Shown here one piece after another: positions 37,040 through 48,353 of a DNA stretch of 64,000 nt; position 1 is the stretch's first letter, and every line of letters starts with the position of its first letter. The stretch is from Rhizobium mongolense subsp. loessense (GTDB lineage: Bacteria; Pseudomonadota; Alphaproteobacteria; Rhizobiales; Rhizobiaceae), in contig NZ_FMTM01000001.1 of the NCBI RefSeq assembly GCF_900099775.1, positions 1,054,001 to 1,118,000 on the forward strand, given 5' to 3'. Under the pieces are notes generated by a model. The model was not told where the DNA came from and made no database searches. It worked only from the letters and a program-made list of their open reading frames with translations. Position numbers and translations under genes: made by a program.

Positions 37040-39766
37040 GTGAACCAACGAATAGACGCCAGGAACGAAGCCTTTTCGGCTGCCGAGCTATCCACGGAGG
37101 AAAGCCGTGCCTCGGCCACGCCGATGATGGAGCAATTCATCGAGATCAAGGCGAACAATCCCGACTCGCTGCTCTTCTATCGAATGGGCGATTTCTACGA
37201 ATTGTTCTTCGAAGACGCCCTGGAAGCTTCGCGTGCGCTCGGCATTACGCTCACCAAGCGCGGTCAGCACATGGGGCAAGATATCCCGATGTGCGGCGTT
37301 CCCGTGCATGCCGCAGACGATTACCTGCAGAAGCTGATTGGACTGGGGTTCCGTGTCGCTGTCTGCGAACAGGTGGAAGACCCGGCGGAGGCGAGGAAGC
37401 GGGGCTCGAAATCCGTCGTCAAACGCGACGTCATCCGCCTTGTCACGCCGGGAACCATCACCGAAGAAAAGCTGCTATCACCCTCTGAATCGAACTATCT
37501 GATGGCGCTTACCCGGATTCGAGGCGCGTCCGAACCGCTGATGGCGCTCGCCTGGATCGATATCTCTACCGGCGTTTTCCGGCTGGCCGAAACTGAGGCA
37601 TCACGGCTGCTTGCCGATATTTTGCGCATCGATCCCCGCGAACTGATCCTGCCGGATACGATGTTTCACGATCCCGAGCTGAAGCCGGTCTTCGACGTGC
37701 TCGGCCGCACTGCCGTGCCGCAGCCCTCCGTGCTTTTCGACAGTGCAACAGCAGAAAACCGCATCGCGCGCTATTTCGGCGTTTCGACGCTCGACGGCTT
37801 CGGCACTTTCTCCCGCGCCGAGCTTGCGGCGGCGGCGGCGGCCGTTGCCTATGTCGAGAAGACACAGATCGCCGAACGCCCGCCGCTTGGCAAACCGGAG
37901 CGCGAAAGCGGCGCCTCGACGCTCTTCATAGATCCCGCGACCCGCGCCAATCTGGAGCTTGCCCGCACGCTGTCCGGCGAGCGCAACGGCTCCCTGCTCA
38001 AAGCAATCGACCGGACGGTCACCGGTGGAGGAGCCCGCCTTCTCGCAGAACGGCTGATGTCACCGCTGACCGATCCTGCCTGCATCAACGAGCGGCTGGA
38101 TTCGATCGGCTTCCTCATCGAGGAGCCTAGGCTTTGCGGCGATCTGCGCGACGCGCTGAAGCACGTGCCGGACATGCCACGCGCACTCTCCCGCCTTGCG
38201 CTCGACCGCGGTGGCCCGCGCGATCTCTGGGCGATCCGGCAAGGACTTGGCGCAGCTTCCGGTCTTGCAAAGCTGCTCGGCAATGCGCTTTTGCCCGAAG
38301 AACTCAATGCGGCCCTTTCCGGGTTGCAAGCCTTACCTGCAGCTCTTCAATCACTGCTTGCGGAATTGCTCGCCGACGAACTGCCGCTGTTGAAGCGAGA
38401 CGGCGGTTTCCTGCGGGACGGTGCCAATGCCGATCTTGATGAAGTGCGGGCGCTTCGCGATCAGTCGCGCCGGGTGATCGCCGGATTGCAGCTCCAATAT
38501 GCCGACGAAACCGGCATCAAGTCTCTGAAGATCAAGCACAACAATATCCTCGGCTATTTCATCGAAGTGACGGCCGGCAATGCCGGGCCGATGACGGATG
38601 CGCCGGAGGCCAAGGCCCGCTTCATCCATCGCCAGACGATGGCAAATGCCATGCGCTTTACGACGACCGAGCTTGCCGACCTGGAAAGCCGGATCGCAAA
38701 CGCGGCGGACCGCGCGTTGCAGATCGAGCTCGAAGCCTTCGACCGGATGACGGCCGCCGTCGTCGCTGAAGCCGAGGCGATCAAGGCCGGCGCCCGCGCG
38801 CTTGCCATCATCGACGTTGCTGCCGGCCTGGCACTTTTGGCGGAGGAACAGGCCTATTGCCGCCCGCTCGTCGATGCCTCGAAAATGTTTACAATCGAAG
38901 GCGGGCGCCATCCGGTTGTCGAACAGGCTCTGCGGCGTCAGTCCTCCGGTCCTTTCGTTGCCAATAATTGCGATCTCTCGCCTGTCGCGGACGGCAAAGA
39001 CGGGGCGATCTGGCTGCTGACCGGTCCGAATATGGGCGGTAAGTCGACATTCCTGCGCCAGAACGCGTTGATCGCTATCCTGGCGCAGATGGGCTCCTTC
39101 GTGCCCGCGACCTCCGCTCACATCGGCATCGTCGACCGCCTCTTCTCCCGCGTCGGCGCCTCGGACGACCTGGCGCGGGGCCGCTCGACCTTCATGGTCG
39201 AGATGGTCGAGACAGCCGCGATCCTCAACCAGGCGACCGACCGCTCTCTCGTCATCCTCGATGAGATCGGCCGCGGTACTGCGACCTTCGACGGCCTGTC
39301 GATTGCCTGGGCGGCCGTGGAACATCTGCATGAGGCAAACCGATGCCGCGGTCTCTTCGCCACGCATTTCCACGAACTGACGGTGCTGTCGGAAAAACTT
39401 GCGCGGCTATCGAACGCTACCATGCGCGTCAAGGAATGGGACGGCGACGTCATTTTCCTGCATGAAGTGGGACCGGGCGCGGCCGACCGTTCGTATGGCA
39501 TCCAGGTGGCCAGGCTCGCCGGTCTGCCAGCGTCTGTCGTCGCGCGCGCCCGCGACGTGCTGACGCGGTTGGAAGATGCCGACCGCAAGAACCCGGCAAG
39601 CCAACTGATCGACGATCTACCGCTGTTCCAAGTCGCCGTACGGCGCGAGGATGTCAATCGCGGGCCGTCCAAGATCGAGGAAGCGTTGAAGGCAATGAGC
39701 CTCGACGACATGACGCCGCGCGAGGCGCTTGAGGCACTTTACGGTCTCAAGAAGCAGCTGAAGTAG
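37040..39766 (+). CDS. mutS: DNA mismatch repair protein MutS
   Basis: A 908-residue mismatch-recognition ATPase. The mismatch-binding motif is [11 protein letters not shown] near residue 50 (Phe-x-Glu), the Walker A is [10 protein letters not shown] near 664, and the ABC-type [12 protein letters not shown] near 740. The open frame runs back to 36860 inside the divergent malic enzyme gene; the GTG at 37040 gives a normal MutS N-terminus ([16 protein letters not shown]). It starts mismatch repair with MutL. Confidence 0.95.
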   Translation: MNQRIDARNEAFSAAELSTEESRASATPMMEQFIEIKANNPDSLLFYRMGDFYELFFEDALEASRALGITLTKRGQHMGQDIPMCGVPVHAADDYLQKLIGLGFRVAVCEQVEDPAEARKRGSKSVVKRDVIRLVTPGTITEEKLLSPSESNYLMALTRIRGASEPLMALAWIDISTGVFRLAETEASRLLADILRIDPRELILPDTMFHDPELKPVFDVLGRTAVPQPSVLFDSATAENRIARYFGVSTLDGFGTFSRAELAAAAAAVAYVEKTQIAERPPLGKPERESGASTLFIDPATRANLELARTLSGERNGSLLKAIDRTVTGGGARLLAERLMSPLTDPACINERLDSIGFLIEEPRLCGDLRDALKHVPDMPRALSRLALDRGGPRDLWAIRQGLGAASGLAKLLGNALLPEELNAALSGLQALPAALQSLLAELLADELPLLKRDGGFLRDGANADLDEVRALRDQSRRVIAGLQLQYADETGIKSLKIKHNNILGYFIEVTAGNAGPMTDAPEAKARFIHRQTMANAMRFTTTELADLESRIANAADRALQIELEAFDRMTAAVVAEAEAIKAGARALAIIDVAAGLALLAEEQAYCRPLVDASKMFTIEGGRHPVVEQALRRQSSGPFVANNCDLSPVADGKDGAIWLLTGPNMGGKSTFLRQNALIAILAQMGSFVPATSAHIGIVDRLFSRVGASDDLARGRSTFMVEMVETAAILNQATDRSLVILDEIGRGTATFDGLSIAWAAVEHLHEANRCRGLFATHFHELTVLSEKLARLSNATMRVKEWDGDVIFLHEVGPGAADRSYGIQVARLAGLPASVVARARDVLTRLEDADRKNPASQLIDDLPLFQVAVRREDVNRGPSKIEEALKAMSLDDMTPREALEALYGLKKQLK

Positions 39767-39775
39767 GACGCGGTC

Positions 39776-40051
39776 ATGTTCATGCGCAGCCTTATCCGTG
39801 AAACACAGCGCCTCGCCGATATGTTCACCGTGCTCGAAGCGCTGCGGAACGCCGACGAGCACGGCAATCCGCGCAGCTGGAATTCGCCGGTCGGCCTGCT
39901 CGAAATCACTCAATCCTGCGCCATCATCTGCGACCTTGCGGCGGCCATTGCCAAAGCGGGCTACCGCGAATGCGACAGGCCGACGCTGGAGGAGATTACC
40001 AGCGAGGCACGCAAGGTCCTTTATTCGGTGAATATGCAAGGCGCGGCTTGA
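39776..40051 (+). CDS. Small protein of unknown function after mutS
   Basis: A 91-residue soluble, helix-rich protein beginning nine bases after the mutS stop. It has an acidic-basic mix and the phrase EITQSCAIICDLAAAIAKAG. No signal peptide or membrane helix is seen, and I do not recognise a family. A minus-strand frame overlaps it but looks like a shadow. The compact spacing and GC-rich third positions support it being a real gene. Confidence 0.55.
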   Translation: MFMRSLIRETQRLADMFTVLEALRNADEHGNPRSWNSPVGLLEITQSCAIICDLAAAIAKAGYRECDRPTLEEITSEARKVLYSVNMQGAA

Positions 40052-40162
40052 AGCTGTTCCTCTTCGCCTCCGCAAGTGGAAGGCAATCACCTTTTCGCCA
40101 AAATTAAGGGTTCTTGCAGTATGAAGACCCGTGTCAAACGCGGGGTAAAGAGGCTATAGCGC

Positions 40163-43060
40163 ATGCAGACGAAACGAGACGCGGTCGCACCGCGCGAACA
40201 GGAAGCCGCTCCGCGCATGGCGATGATGAGTGACATCGATTTCTCGGAAATTCTCGACACGGCCCTGTTGCAAAGGCTCTGCGACGCCGTTGCCGAAGCC
40301 AACAAGACCCGGCCGGACGTCATGCGCTCCGATCTGCTTGCCATGCTCAAGAAAGCAAGCGGCGACGGCCGCCAAAAGGCCCGCGAGCTTCTGTCTGCCG
40401 ATGGCAGCGGGCTTGGCTGCGCCCGGCGCATCTCCTGGCTGCAGGACCAGATCATCACGGTACTCTACGAGTTCGTCACCGCACATATGTTCCCGCAGCA
40501 GAAGGACAAGTTCGCCGTGACTGCGGTCGGCGGCTACGGCCGCGATACGCTGGCGCCGGGCTCCGATATCGACCTGCTCTTCCTCTTTCAGCCAAGACCG
40601 GCAGGGGAGACGCACAAGGCTGTCGAGTTCATGCTCTATGTCCTTTGGGATATGGGCTTCAAGGTCGGTCACGCGACAAGGACCATCGAGGAGTGCATGG
40701 CGCTCTCCAGGTCCGACATGACGATCCGCACGGCGATCCTCGAGATGCGCTACATCTGCGGCCTGAAACCACTTGCAACGGAGCTGGAGACCCGCTTCGA
40801 CAGGGAGATCGTGACCGGAACAGGACCGGAATTTATTGCCGCCAAACTTGCCGAACGCGACGAACGCCACCGCAAGGCAGGCGACACACGCTACCTCGTC
40901 GAACCTAACGTCAAGGAGGGCAAGGGCGGGCTGCGCGATCTGCACACGCTCTTCTGGATCTCGAAATACTACTATCACGTCCGCGACACGGCGGAACTCG
41001 TAGCGCTCGGCGTACTCTCCAAGCATGAGTACCGCGTGTTCGAGAAGGCCGACGATTTCCTCTGGGCGGTGCGATGTCACATGCACTTTCTGACCGGTAA
41101 GGCAGAGGAACGGCTTTCATTCGACATCCAGCGAGAGATTGCCGAAGCGCTCGGATATCATTCGCGCCCCGGCCTTTCGGCCGTCGAGCGTTTCATGAAG
41201 CACTATTTCCTGGTGGCAAAGGACGTCGGCGACCTGACGCGCATCCTCTGCGCGGCTCTCGAAGACCAGCAGGCAAAATCGACGCCGGGGCTCACCGGGG
41301 TGATCAGCCGTTTTGCCCATCGCAGCCGCAAGATCGCCGGCAGCACGGAATTCATGGAGGATCGCGGCCGCATCGCGCTCGCCAGCCCGGACGTGTTCAA
41401 GCACGATCCCGTCAGCATCATCCGCCTCTTCCACGTTGCCGATATCAATGGCCTCGAGTTCCATCCCGATGCCCTGAAGCGGGTCACGCGATCGCTCAAC
41501 CTCATCGACAACAACCTGCGCGAAAACGACGAAGCGAACCGCCTCTTCATGTCGATCCTCACTTCCAAGGGCGACCCGGCGCTCATTTTGCGCCGCATGA
41601 ACGAAGCAGGCGTACTTGGCCGCTTCATTCCGGAATTCGGCAAGATCGTCGCGATGATGCAGTTCAACATGTACCACCACTATACAGTGGATGAGCATCT
41701 GATCCGCACCGTCGACGTGCTCTCGGAAATAGACAAGGGCAAGGCCGACGACCTGCATCCGCTCGCCAACAAGCTGATGCCGGGGATCGAAGACCGGGAG
41801 GCGCTTTATGTCGCAGTCCTTCTCCACGACATCGCCAAGGGCCGCCAGGAAGACCATTCGATCGCCGGCGCCCGCGTCGCCCGCAAGCTCTGCTCCCGCT
41901 TCGGCCTGTCGCAGAAGCAGACGGAACTCGTCGTCTGGCTGATCGAGGAGCATCTGACGATGTCCATGGTTGCCCAGACCCGCGATCTCACCGACCGCAA
42001 GACGATCACCGACTTTGCCGATCGCGTTCAATCGCTCGATCGCCTGAAGATGCTCTTGGTCCTGACGATCTGCGACATCCGCGCCGTCGGCCCCGGCGTC
42101 TGGAACGGCTGGAAGGGCCAGCTGCTGAGGACGCTCTATTACGAGACCGAACTGCTGCTTGCCGGCGGCTTTTCGGAGGTGTCGCGCAAGGAGCGCGCCA
42201 ATTCCGCGGCCGACGCGCTGTTCAACGCGCTTTCCGATTGGAGCCAGAAGGATCGCAAGACCTACAGCAAGCTGCACTACCAGCCTTACCTGCTTTCCGT
42301 GCCGCTGGAAGACCAAGTCCGTCACGCGGATTTCATCCGCCAGGCGGACAAGAACGGCCAGGCGCTCGCGACAACCGTGCGAACGGACAGTTTCCACGCG
42401 ATCACCGAAATCACCGTGCTCTCGCCAGACCACCCGCGCCTGCTCGCCGTTATTGCCGGCGCATGTGCGGCAGCTGGAGCCAACATCGTCGATGCACAGA
42501 TCTTCACGACGTCGGACGGACGCGCACTGGATACGATCCATGTCAGCCGCGAATTCCAGGATGATGCTGACGAGCTTCGCCGCGCCGGCACGATCGGTCG
42601 CATGATCGAAGACGTACTGTCGGGACGAAAGCGGCTGCCAGAAGTCATCGCTACGCGTACGAAGAACCGCAAGAGGAGCAAGGCCTTCGTCATTCCGCCG
42701 TCGGTCACCATCACCAACAACCTATCGAACAAGTTCACTGTCATCGAAGTCGAATGCCTTGACCGCACCGGCCTGCTTTCGGAAATCACCGCGATGCTTT
42801 CTGATCTTTCGCTCGACATCCAGTCAGCACGCATCACCACTTTTGGCGAAAAAGTCATAGACACCTTCTATGTCACAGACCTCGTTGGCCAGAAAATCTC
42901 CAGCGACACCAAGCGGGCCAATATCACCGCCCGGCTGAAGGCGGTGATGGCCGGCGAAGAAGATGAGCTTCGCGAACGCATGCCGTCCGGCATCATCGCG
43001 CCCGCCGCCTCCGCGCGGACATCGCAGCCGGGCGAAAAGAAAGCCGGGCCCCCCGCATGA
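40163..43060 (+). CDS. glnD: Bifunctional PII uridylyltransferase / uridylyl-removing enzyme
   Basis: A 965-residue nitrogen sensor. The nucleotidyltransferase motif is [19 protein letters not shown] near residue 123, the HD phosphohydrolase motif is [13 protein letters not shown] near 553, and two C-terminal ACT domains ([20 protein letters not shown] near 745 and [18 protein letters not shown] near 858) bind glutamine. It uridylylates PII proteins when glutamine is low and removes UMP when it is high. It overlaps murJ by four bases (ATGA). Confidence 0.96.
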   Translation: MQTKRDAVAPREQEAAPRMAMMSDIDFSEILDTALLQRLCDAVAEANKTRPDVMRSDLLAMLKKASGDGRQKARELLSADGSGLGCARRISWLQDQIITVLYEFVTAHMFPQQKDKFAVTAVGGYGRDTLAPGSDIDLLFLFQPRPAGETHKAVEFMLYVLWDMGFKVGHATRTIEECMALSRSDMTIRTAILEMRYICGLKPLATELETRFDREIVTGTGPEFIAAKLAERDERHRKAGDTRYLVEPNVKEGKGGLRDLHTLFWISKYYYHVRDTAELVALGVLSKHEYRVFEKADDFLWAVRCHMHFLTGKAEERLSFDIQREIAEALGYHSRPGLSAVERFMKHYFLVAKDVGDLTRILCAALEDQQAKSTPGLTGVISRFAHRSRKIAGSTEFMEDRGRIALASPDVFKHDPVSIIRLFHVADINGLEFHPDALKRVTRSLNLIDNNLRENDEANRLFMSILTSKGDPALILRRMNEAGVLGRFIPEFGKIVAMMQFNMYHHYTVDEHLIRTVDVLSEIDKGKADDLHPLANKLMPGIEDREALYVAVLLHDIAKGRQEDHSIAGARVARKLCSRFGLSQKQTELVVWLIEEHLTMSMVAQTRDLTDRKTITDFADRVQSLDRLKMLLVLTICDIRAVGPGVWNGWKGQLLRTLYYETELLLAGGFSEVSRKERANSAADALFNALSDWSQKDRKTYSKLHYQPYLLSVPLEDQVRHADFIRQADKNGQALATTVRTDSFHAITEITVLSPDHPRLLAVIAGACAAAGANIVDAQIFTTSDGRALDTIHVSREFQDDADELRRAGTIGRMIEDVLSGRKRLPEVIATRTKNRKRSKAFVIPPSVTITNNLSNKFTVIEVECLDRTGLLSEITAMLSDLSLDIQSARITTFGEKVIDTFYVTDLVGQKISSDTKRANITARLKAVMAGEEDELRERMPSGIIAPAASARTSQPGEKKAGPPA

Positions 43061-44631
43061 GCCTCGTCAAGAAATTCGCCACCGTCGGCGGCGCAACCCT
43101 CGGCAGCCGCATCTTCGGCTTTGCCCGCGAGACGCTGATGGCGGCAGCCCTCGGCACCGGCTCCATGGCTGACGTCTTCTACGCGGCCTTCCGCTTTCCC
43201 AACCTCTTCCGCCGGCTGTTTGCCGAAGGCGCCTTCAACGCAGCCTTCGTGCCGCTCTTCGCCAAGGAGATCGAAGCGAACGGCACGGAAGGAGCCAAGC
43301 GGTTTTCCGAAGAGGTTTTCGGAGTGCTTTTTTCGGTGCTGTTGCTCATCACTATCGTGATGGAACTTTGCATGCCGCTGCTCGTACGCTTCATCATCGC
43401 GCCGGGCTTTGCCGACGATCCGGATAAGTTCTCGATCACCATCCGCATGGCGGCGGTGATGTTCCCCTATCTCATGTGCATGTCGCTGACGGCGATGATG
43501 AGCGGCATGCTGAATTCACTGCACCACTTCTTCGCCGCAGCGGTCGCGCCCATTTTCCTCAATGTCGTGATGATTGGTGCGCTCGTCTACGCGCTTTATT
43601 CTGGCGCCGAGCCGCTCGCGACCGCCTGGTATCTCTCCTGGGGGGTGCTGGCTGCTGGTGTCCTGCAGCTCGCCGTCGTCTATGTCGGCGTCCTCCACGC
43701 AGGCATGAGCATTGGCTTTCGCTTCCCGCGAATGACGCCGAACGTCAAGCGGCTGCTGATCCTCGCAGTCCCCGCCGCCGTCACAGGCGGCATCACTCAG
43801 ATCAACCAACTGATCGGCCAGGCGATCGCCTCATCCCGCGATGGAGCGATCGCCGCCCTCCAATATGCGGATCGCATCTACCAACTGCCGCTCGGTGTCG
43901 TCGGCGTTGCCGTCGGTGTCGTATTGTTGCCGGAGCTTGCCCGCGCACTGAAGGGTGGCAATCTGCGCGAAGCCGGGAACCTTCAGAACCGCTCGATCGA
44001 ATTCGTGCTATTCCTGACGATCCCCGCCGCCTTCGCCCTTTGGGTCCTCGCTGACGAGATCATCCGCGTGCTTTACGAACGTGGCGCCTTCGATCAGCAG
44101 AACACAGCGCTTGTCGGCTCGATCCTCGCGATCTACGGCATCGGCCTGCCGGCCTTCGTGCTCATCAAGGCGCTGCAGCCGGGCTTTTACGCCCGCGAGG
44201 ACACCAAGACGCCGATGCGCTTTTCAGCCGTTGCTGTCGGCGTCAACTGCGCCACGGCTCTAACGCTTTTTCCGTATCTTGGCGCACCGGGCATCGCGGT
44301 GGCCGAAGCAACCGCGGGCTGGATCAGCACGGTTCTGCTTTTCGCCACGCTGCTTCGCCGCGGCCATCTCGCCTGGGAATGGGCGCTCGCCCGCCGGGCT
44401 GGTCTGCTCGTCGTTTCGGCATCCGTGATGAGCGGCGTCATCGTCTTCCTGCAGCATCGCTGGGAACCCTGGCTCGCTTCCAGTGCCCATCTGGCAACAA
44501 AGGTCGGTACTCTCAGCCTTTTGATCGCCATTTCGATGATCGTCTATTTTGCGACCGCCTTTTTGATCGGCGGCGCCGACCTCGGCATGATCCGGCGAAA
44601 CCTCAACCGGAAGCCTGCGCCCAAGGGTTGA
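43057..44631 (+). CDS. murJ: Lipid II flippase MurJ (MviN)
   Basis: A 524-residue polytopic protein of the MOP exporter superfamily with about 14 membrane helices. The MurJ-characteristic N-terminus is [19 protein letters not shown] followed by [20 protein letters not shown] near residue 48. It flips lipid II across the inner membrane for peptidoglycan synthesis. The start codon overlaps the glnD stop, the usual rhizobial glnD-murJ pair. Confidence 0.95.
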   Translation: MSLVKKFATVGGATLGSRIFGFARETLMAAALGTGSMADVFYAAFRFPNLFRRLFAEGAFNAAFVPLFAKEIEANGTEGAKRFSEEVFGVLFSVLLLITIVMELCMPLLVRFIIAPGFADDPDKFSITIRMAAVMFPYLMCMSLTAMMSGMLNSLHHFFAAAVAPIFLNVVMIGALVYALYSGAEPLATAWYLSWGVLAAGVLQLAVVYVGVLHAGMSIGFRFPRMTPNVKRLLILAVPAAVTGGITQINQLIGQAIASSRDGAIAALQYADRIYQLPLGVVGVAVGVVLLPELARALKGGNLREAGNLQNRSIEFVLFLTIPAAFALWVLADEIIRVLYERGAFDQQNTALVGSILAIYGIGLPAFVLIKALQPGFYAREDTKTPMRFSAVAVGVNCATALTLFPYLGAPGIAVAEATAGWISTVLLFATLLRRGHLAWEWALARRAGLLVVSASVMSGVIVFLQHRWEPWLASSAHLATKVGTLSLLIAISMIVYFATAFLIGGADLGMIRRNLNRKPAPKG

Positions 44632-44647
44632 ACCACAGCTTTGGTTG

Positions 44648-45073
44648 TCAGCAATGGCGCCAGCGCCGCTTCGGCCCGATATCGACGTGGACGATGCCGT
44701 TGCAGTAGCGCCCGATACCGCCGATACCCGGCGCCGTCTGCGCTGCCGCGACGATCGCCCGTTCAGATAAGCCCGGCACGCGGATGTCGGCTGCGTTGCA
44801 ATGGCGATGCTGAGAATGCGCACGTCCCGAATGCCGGAGACCGGACGTGACCATCGGTGTTCGGCCGGTCTTGGCGGCGATATGCGCGAGAATGGATCTG
44901 AGTTTCGGCGGGAAGCAGCCGACTTTGACGCTGACGGTCTGAACGGTATAGGGCTGTGACGTGGTATGTTTAAGAAGTCTTACTGGGGGTTTTTTAGCGT
45001 TCTGCGCGCCTGCTTCGGCGTAACAGGACAAAGCGAACAAGCCAGCAAGAACGAGTGATAAAATCGCATGCAT
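44648..45073 (-). CDS. Exported M15A-like peptidase domain protein
   Basis: A 141-residue protein with a signal peptide (about 1-23, cleavage after AGAQ or AEA) and a small peptidase M15A-like domain. The metal-site pattern reads SQHRHCNAADI (near residue 87) and GIVHVDIGPKRRW (near 126), matching SxHxxGxAxD plus HxD, except that Cys replaces the usual Gly. Three cysteines cluster in this half. Relatives act on peptidoglycan peptides or have lost activity. GGAGGGG lies five bases before the ATG. Confidence 0.75.
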   Translation of the reverse strand: MHAILSLVLAGLFALSCYAEAGAQNAKKPPVRLLKHTTSQPYTVQTVSVKVGCFPPKLRSILAHIAAKTGRTPMVTSGLRHSGRAHSQHRHCNAADIRVPGLSERAIVAAAQTAPGIGGIGRYCNGIVHVDIGPKRRWRHC

Positions 45074-45456
45074 GACGTCCCCTCCAGGTGGAGCGCGGTG
45101 GGTCTCCCGCCGGGCTCGGATTGGCGCCGAGAACGTTCATTCAAAAAATGGCCAATTTGTGAAATTTTATACTTATATGAAAGATGAATCATCCTCATAT
45201 TGCTGGATTCGACATAACAGCCATAACTCAAATTGAGTATAAAATACTCTCTACCTTTCGATGAAAAACAAGGCCTTGCGACAGCTTGTATTAGAAGGCC
45301 TGTGAAACCGAAGAACGGCATCCATAATGCGAATTAGCGGCCTTTAAACCCTGGAGATTGGGGCAATAAAAAGATGCCAATCCTTTCGGACGGCGCTCGT
45401 ACATGCCCTACGACGCCGCGACAGATCAAGAAACCCCGGCAACTGGAGGCTTGCAG
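45074..45456. other. AT-rich intergenic gap (383 bases) with a small palindrome
   Basis: No convincing gene is seen. The centre, about 45150-45290, is much more AT-rich than the surroundings and holds a perfect inverted repeat ACTCAA-A-TTGAGT at 45226-45238, which could be an operator. The gap carries the upstream regions of the divergent M15-like and VOC genes. A minus-strand frame crossing it (44980-45321) overlaps the M15-like gene and has no recognisable content. Confidence 0.5.
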
Positions 45457-45861
45457 ATGTCCCAATCCCTCTTCCTGGTCACTCTCCTCGTCGACGACTA
45501 TGATCGTGCAAAAGCCTTCTATTGCGGAGCGCTTGGCTTCGACTGCCTGCAGGACGAAGTGCAGCCGGAAGGCAAACGCTGGGTGGTGGTCAAACCGAAG
45601 GGAGGGGATGGAGCGGCGTTCCTCCTTGCCAAAGCAGTCAACGAGACACAGAAAGCGGCGATCGGAAATCAAACCGGCGGCCGCGTGGGGTTCTTTTTGA
45701 AGACCGATGATTTTGCGCGAGATCATGCCGCCATGCTGGCCCGGGGCGTGCGCTTTTTGGAACGGCCCCGGAATGAGATTTACGGCACCGTGGCCGTATT
45801 TTCCGATCCTTACGGCAATACTTTCGACCTGATCCGGCATGCCGCGCCGACCGCCTCTTGA
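45457..45861 (+). CDS. VOC-superfamily (glyoxalase/bleomycin-resistance fold) protein
   Basis: A 134-residue protein with paired beta-alpha-beta-beta-beta units: VTLLVDDYDRAKAFYCGALGF at the N-terminus and VAVFSDPYGNTFDLIR near the C-terminus. The substrate and metal are unknown. GGAGG seven bases before ATG 45457 fixes the start within a longer open frame. Confidence 0.85.
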   Translation: MSQSLFLVTLLVDDYDRAKAFYCGALGFDCLQDEVQPEGKRWVVVKPKGGDGAAFLLAKAVNETQKAAIGNQTGGRVGFFLKTDDFARDHAAMLARGVRFLERPRNEIYGTVAVFSDPYGNTFDLIRHAAPTAS

Positions 45862-45951
45862 TTGCAGCACGGAGCGCGTGCATAAGCCGCCGCGTTAAGC
45901 AACATGGGCGATTTTGCCCTGGGGCCCTCCACCAGCCTAATCGAGGACAAT

Positions 45952-47016
45952 GTGACCGAATTCAAAGAGCTCGTATTTTCTGGCGTTCAGCCGACCGGCA
46001 ATCTCCATCTCGGCAACTATCTCGGCGCGATCCGCAAGTTCGTGGCGCTGCAGGAAGGCAACGACTGCATCTATTGCGTCGTCGACCTGCACTCCCTCAC
46101 GGCGCAGCTCGTGCACGACGACCTGCCGGGCCAGATACGCTCAATTGCCGCAGCCTTCATCGCCTCAGGCATCGATCCGGAAAAGCATATCGTCTTCAAC
46201 CAGTCGGCCGTGCCGCAGCATGCCGAGCTCGCCTGGATCTTCAATTGCGTCGCCCGCATCGGCTGGATGAACCGCATGACGCAGTTCAAGGACAAGGCCG
46301 GCAAGGACCGCGAAAATGCTTCCCTCGGCCTGCTTGCCTATCCGAGCCTGATGGCGGCCGACATCCTCGTCTATCGCGGCACGCATGTTCCGGTCGGTGA
46401 TGACCAGAAACAGCATCTTGAACTCGCCCGTGATATCGCGATGAAGTTCAATCTTGACTATCAGGACCACATTCGCCGTGCCGGCCGCGGCATCGACATC
46501 ACCGTCGGCGACGAGCCGGTGCACGCCTATTTTCCGATGGTCGAACCGTTGATCGAAGGCCCTGCTCCGCGCGTGATGTCGCTGCGCGACGGCACCAAGA
46601 AGATGTCGAAATCCGATCCCTCCGATCTCTCGCGCATCAATCTGCTGGACGACGAGGAAGCCATCTCGAAGAAGATCCGCAAGGCGAAGACCGATCCGGA
46701 CGGCTTGCCGAGCGAGGTCGAGGGCCTGAAGGGCCGCCCGGAAGCCGACAATCTCGTCGGCATCTATGCGGCGCTTGCCGACAAGACGAAGATTGAGGTG
46801 CTTGCCGAATTCGGCGGCCAGCAGTTCTCCGTCTTCAAGCCGGCACTGGTCGATCTCGCCGTTCAGGTACTCTCGCCGATCACCGGCGAAATGCGCCGTC
46901 TCATGGACGATACGAGCCATATCGACGCAATCCTGCGCAGCGGCGGCGAGCGTGCCCGGGCGCGCGCCGAAGCAACCATGAAGGATGTCCGTGACATCAT
47001 CGGCTTCCTCTACTAG
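45952..47016 (+). CDS. trpS: Tryptophanyl-tRNA synthetase
   Basis: A 354-residue class I synthetase. The HIGH-like motif is [13 protein letters not shown] near residue 14 and the KMSKS motif is [11 protein letters not shown] near 204. The preferred start is GTG at 45952 with AGGA just upstream; an ATG at 45904 is in frame but adds 16 residues not typical of the family. It charges tRNA-Trp. Confidence 0.95.
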   Translation: MTEFKELVFSGVQPTGNLHLGNYLGAIRKFVALQEGNDCIYCVVDLHSLTAQLVHDDLPGQIRSIAAAFIASGIDPEKHIVFNQSAVPQHAELAWIFNCVARIGWMNRMTQFKDKAGKDRENASLGLLAYPSLMAADILVYRGTHVPVGDDQKQHLELARDIAMKFNLDYQDHIRRAGRGIDITVGDEPVHAYFPMVEPLIEGPAPRVMSLRDGTKKMSKSDPSDLSRINLLDDEEAISKKIRKAKTDPDGLPSEVEGLKGRPEADNLVGIYAALADKTKIEVLAEFGGQQFSVFKPALVDLAVQVLSPITGEMRRLMDDTSHIDAILRSGGERARARAEATMKDVRDIIGFLY

Positions 47017-47093
47017 GCATGCCGCTGACGGCGAGCTCCCGTGCGATGACGGGGGCTTGCAAATTTCCCGGTTAGGGTGTCAGAGTCCGCGCC

Positions 47094-47585
47094 ATGGTAT
47101 CAAAGCGACTCTCACGGCTCGAAGGGCATCGCCGCAAGTTCATGGCGGTGATCGATGGCACACCCGAATGTCAAAGTGCTGTGCATTATGCCGGCCGGCG
47201 CGCCAAGAATTCCAATGGCGGCCTGGTGCTTGTCTACGTGATTCCCGAAGGCGATTTTCAGCAATGGCTGGGCGTTGAGGAAATCATGCGCGCCGAAGCC
47301 CGTGAGGAGGCCGAGGCCATCGTCGCCAAATCGGCACAGGTGGTTCGCGAAACGATCGGCATCGAGCCGGAAGTCGTTATCCGCGAGGGAAGTGCGGTCG
47401 AGGAAATCAATGCGGTGATCGAAGAAGACCGCGACATCGCGATCCTGGTGCTGGCCGCAAGCTCCGCCAAGGAAGGTCCGGGACCGCTGGTGTCGTCCGT
47501 TGTAGGAAAAGCCGCAGCTTTCCCGATCCCCGTCACCGTGCTGCCTGACACGCTGACGAACGAAGAACTGGATGCGCTGGCGTAG
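47094..47585 (+). CDS. Universal stress protein (UspA family)
   Basis: A 163-residue UspA-fold protein. It shows an N-terminal strand-helix (FMAVIDGTPECQSAVHYAGR), DIAILVLAASSAKEGPG near residue 122 and VVGKAAAFPIPVTVLPDTL at the end. The ATP-binding G-2x-G-9x-G(S/T) pattern is not clearly kept, so it may not bind ATP. Role unknown beyond the family. Confidence 0.82.
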   Translation: MVSKRLSRLEGHRRKFMAVIDGTPECQSAVHYAGRRAKNSNGGLVLVYVIPEGDFQQWLGVEEIMRAEAREEAEAIVAKSAQVVRETIGIEPEVVIREGSAVEEINAVIEEDRDIAILVLAASSAKEGPGPLVSSVVGKAAAFPIPVTVLPDTLTNEELDALA

Positions 47586-47709
47586 GGCCCGATGAATGCG
47601 GCTATTTCTGGAGTCTTTGTCTCTTGATTAGCGCTGTCAATCGGCTTATTTTCTTTTGAAGAATTCTAAAGACGGCCTGAGCTGCGAGCTGGCCCGCATG
47701 GAGAGCGAA

Positions 47710-48276
47710 ATGTTCATTCAGACCGAAGCCACACCGAATCCGGCCACACAGAAATTCCTGCCGGGCAAGGTTGTGATGGAGACCGGCACCGCCGAGTTCC
47801 GCAGCGCCGCGGAAGCCCAGGCTTCGCCGCTTGCTGCGCGCCTTTTTGAAATCCCGGGCGTAACCGGTGTCTATTTCGGCTATGACTTCATTTCCGTCTC
47901 CAAGGAGGACCAGGAGTGGCAGCACCTGAAGCCCGCCATCCTTGGCTCCATCATGGAACACTTCATGTCTGGAAAGCCGGTCATGGGTGATGCATCGGTG
48001 CTTTCGGAAGAGCTCGATGCCGGCGGTGAATTCTTCGATGAGGCCGACGAAACCATCGTGCTCACCATCAAGGAGCTACTTGAAACCCGCGTTCGCCCGG
48101 CGGTTGCCCAGGATGGCGGCGACATTACGTTCCGCGGCTTCAAGGATGGCAAGGTCTACCTCAACATGAAGGGCTCCTGCTCCGGCTGCCCCTCGTCCAC
48201 GGCAACACTGAAGCATGGCGTCCAGAACCTGCTTCGTCACTTCGTTCCCGAAGTGCAGGAAGTCATCGCCGCCTGA
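47710..48276 (+). CDS. NfuA-type Fe-S cluster carrier
   Basis: A 188-residue protein with an N-terminal Nfu_N domain (MFIQTEATPNPATQKFLPG, about 1-87) and a C-terminal NifU-like domain (about 105-185) with the cluster-binding GSCSGCPSS motif (CxxC). It carries [4Fe-4S] clusters to targets. The frame is open upstream, but the ATG at 47710 matches the conserved start. Confidence 0.92.
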   Translation: MFIQTEATPNPATQKFLPGKVVMETGTAEFRSAAEAQASPLAARLFEIPGVTGVYFGYDFISVSKEDQEWQHLKPAILGSIMEHFMSGKPVMGDASVLSEELDAGGEFFDEADETIVLTIKELLETRVRPAVAQDGGDITFRGFKDGKVYLNMKGSCSGCPSSTATLKHGVQNLLRHFVPEVQEVIAA

Positions 48277-48287
48277 CGGTTTGTCCA

Positions 48288-48325
48288 AAATTCGGCCGGT
48301 TCAGCATTGCACCGGCCGAATTTGT
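48288..48325 (+). terminator. Hairpin after the Nfu gene
   Basis: A perfect 13-base stem AAATTCGGCCGGT/ACCGGCCGAATTT with a ten-base loop starts 12 bases after the Nfu stop and ends 31 bases before tsaB. Only a short T-run follows (TTTG), so termination may be partial. Confidence 0.65.
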
Positions 48326-48353
48326 GGTAGGCTTTTATTCGGAAATTGATGGC

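Noticed and set aside
38351..39373. 340-codon minus-strand frame inside mutS
   Set aside because: Antisense to the conserved MutS ATPase region; composition typical of a GC-rich shadow.
41117..42541. 474-codon minus-strand frame inside glnD
   Set aside because: Antisense shadow of a well-supported gene in high-GC DNA; no recognisable domains.
44980..45321. 113-codon minus-strand frame across the AT-rich gap
   Set aside because: Overlaps the M15-like gene start in another frame and has no coding features.
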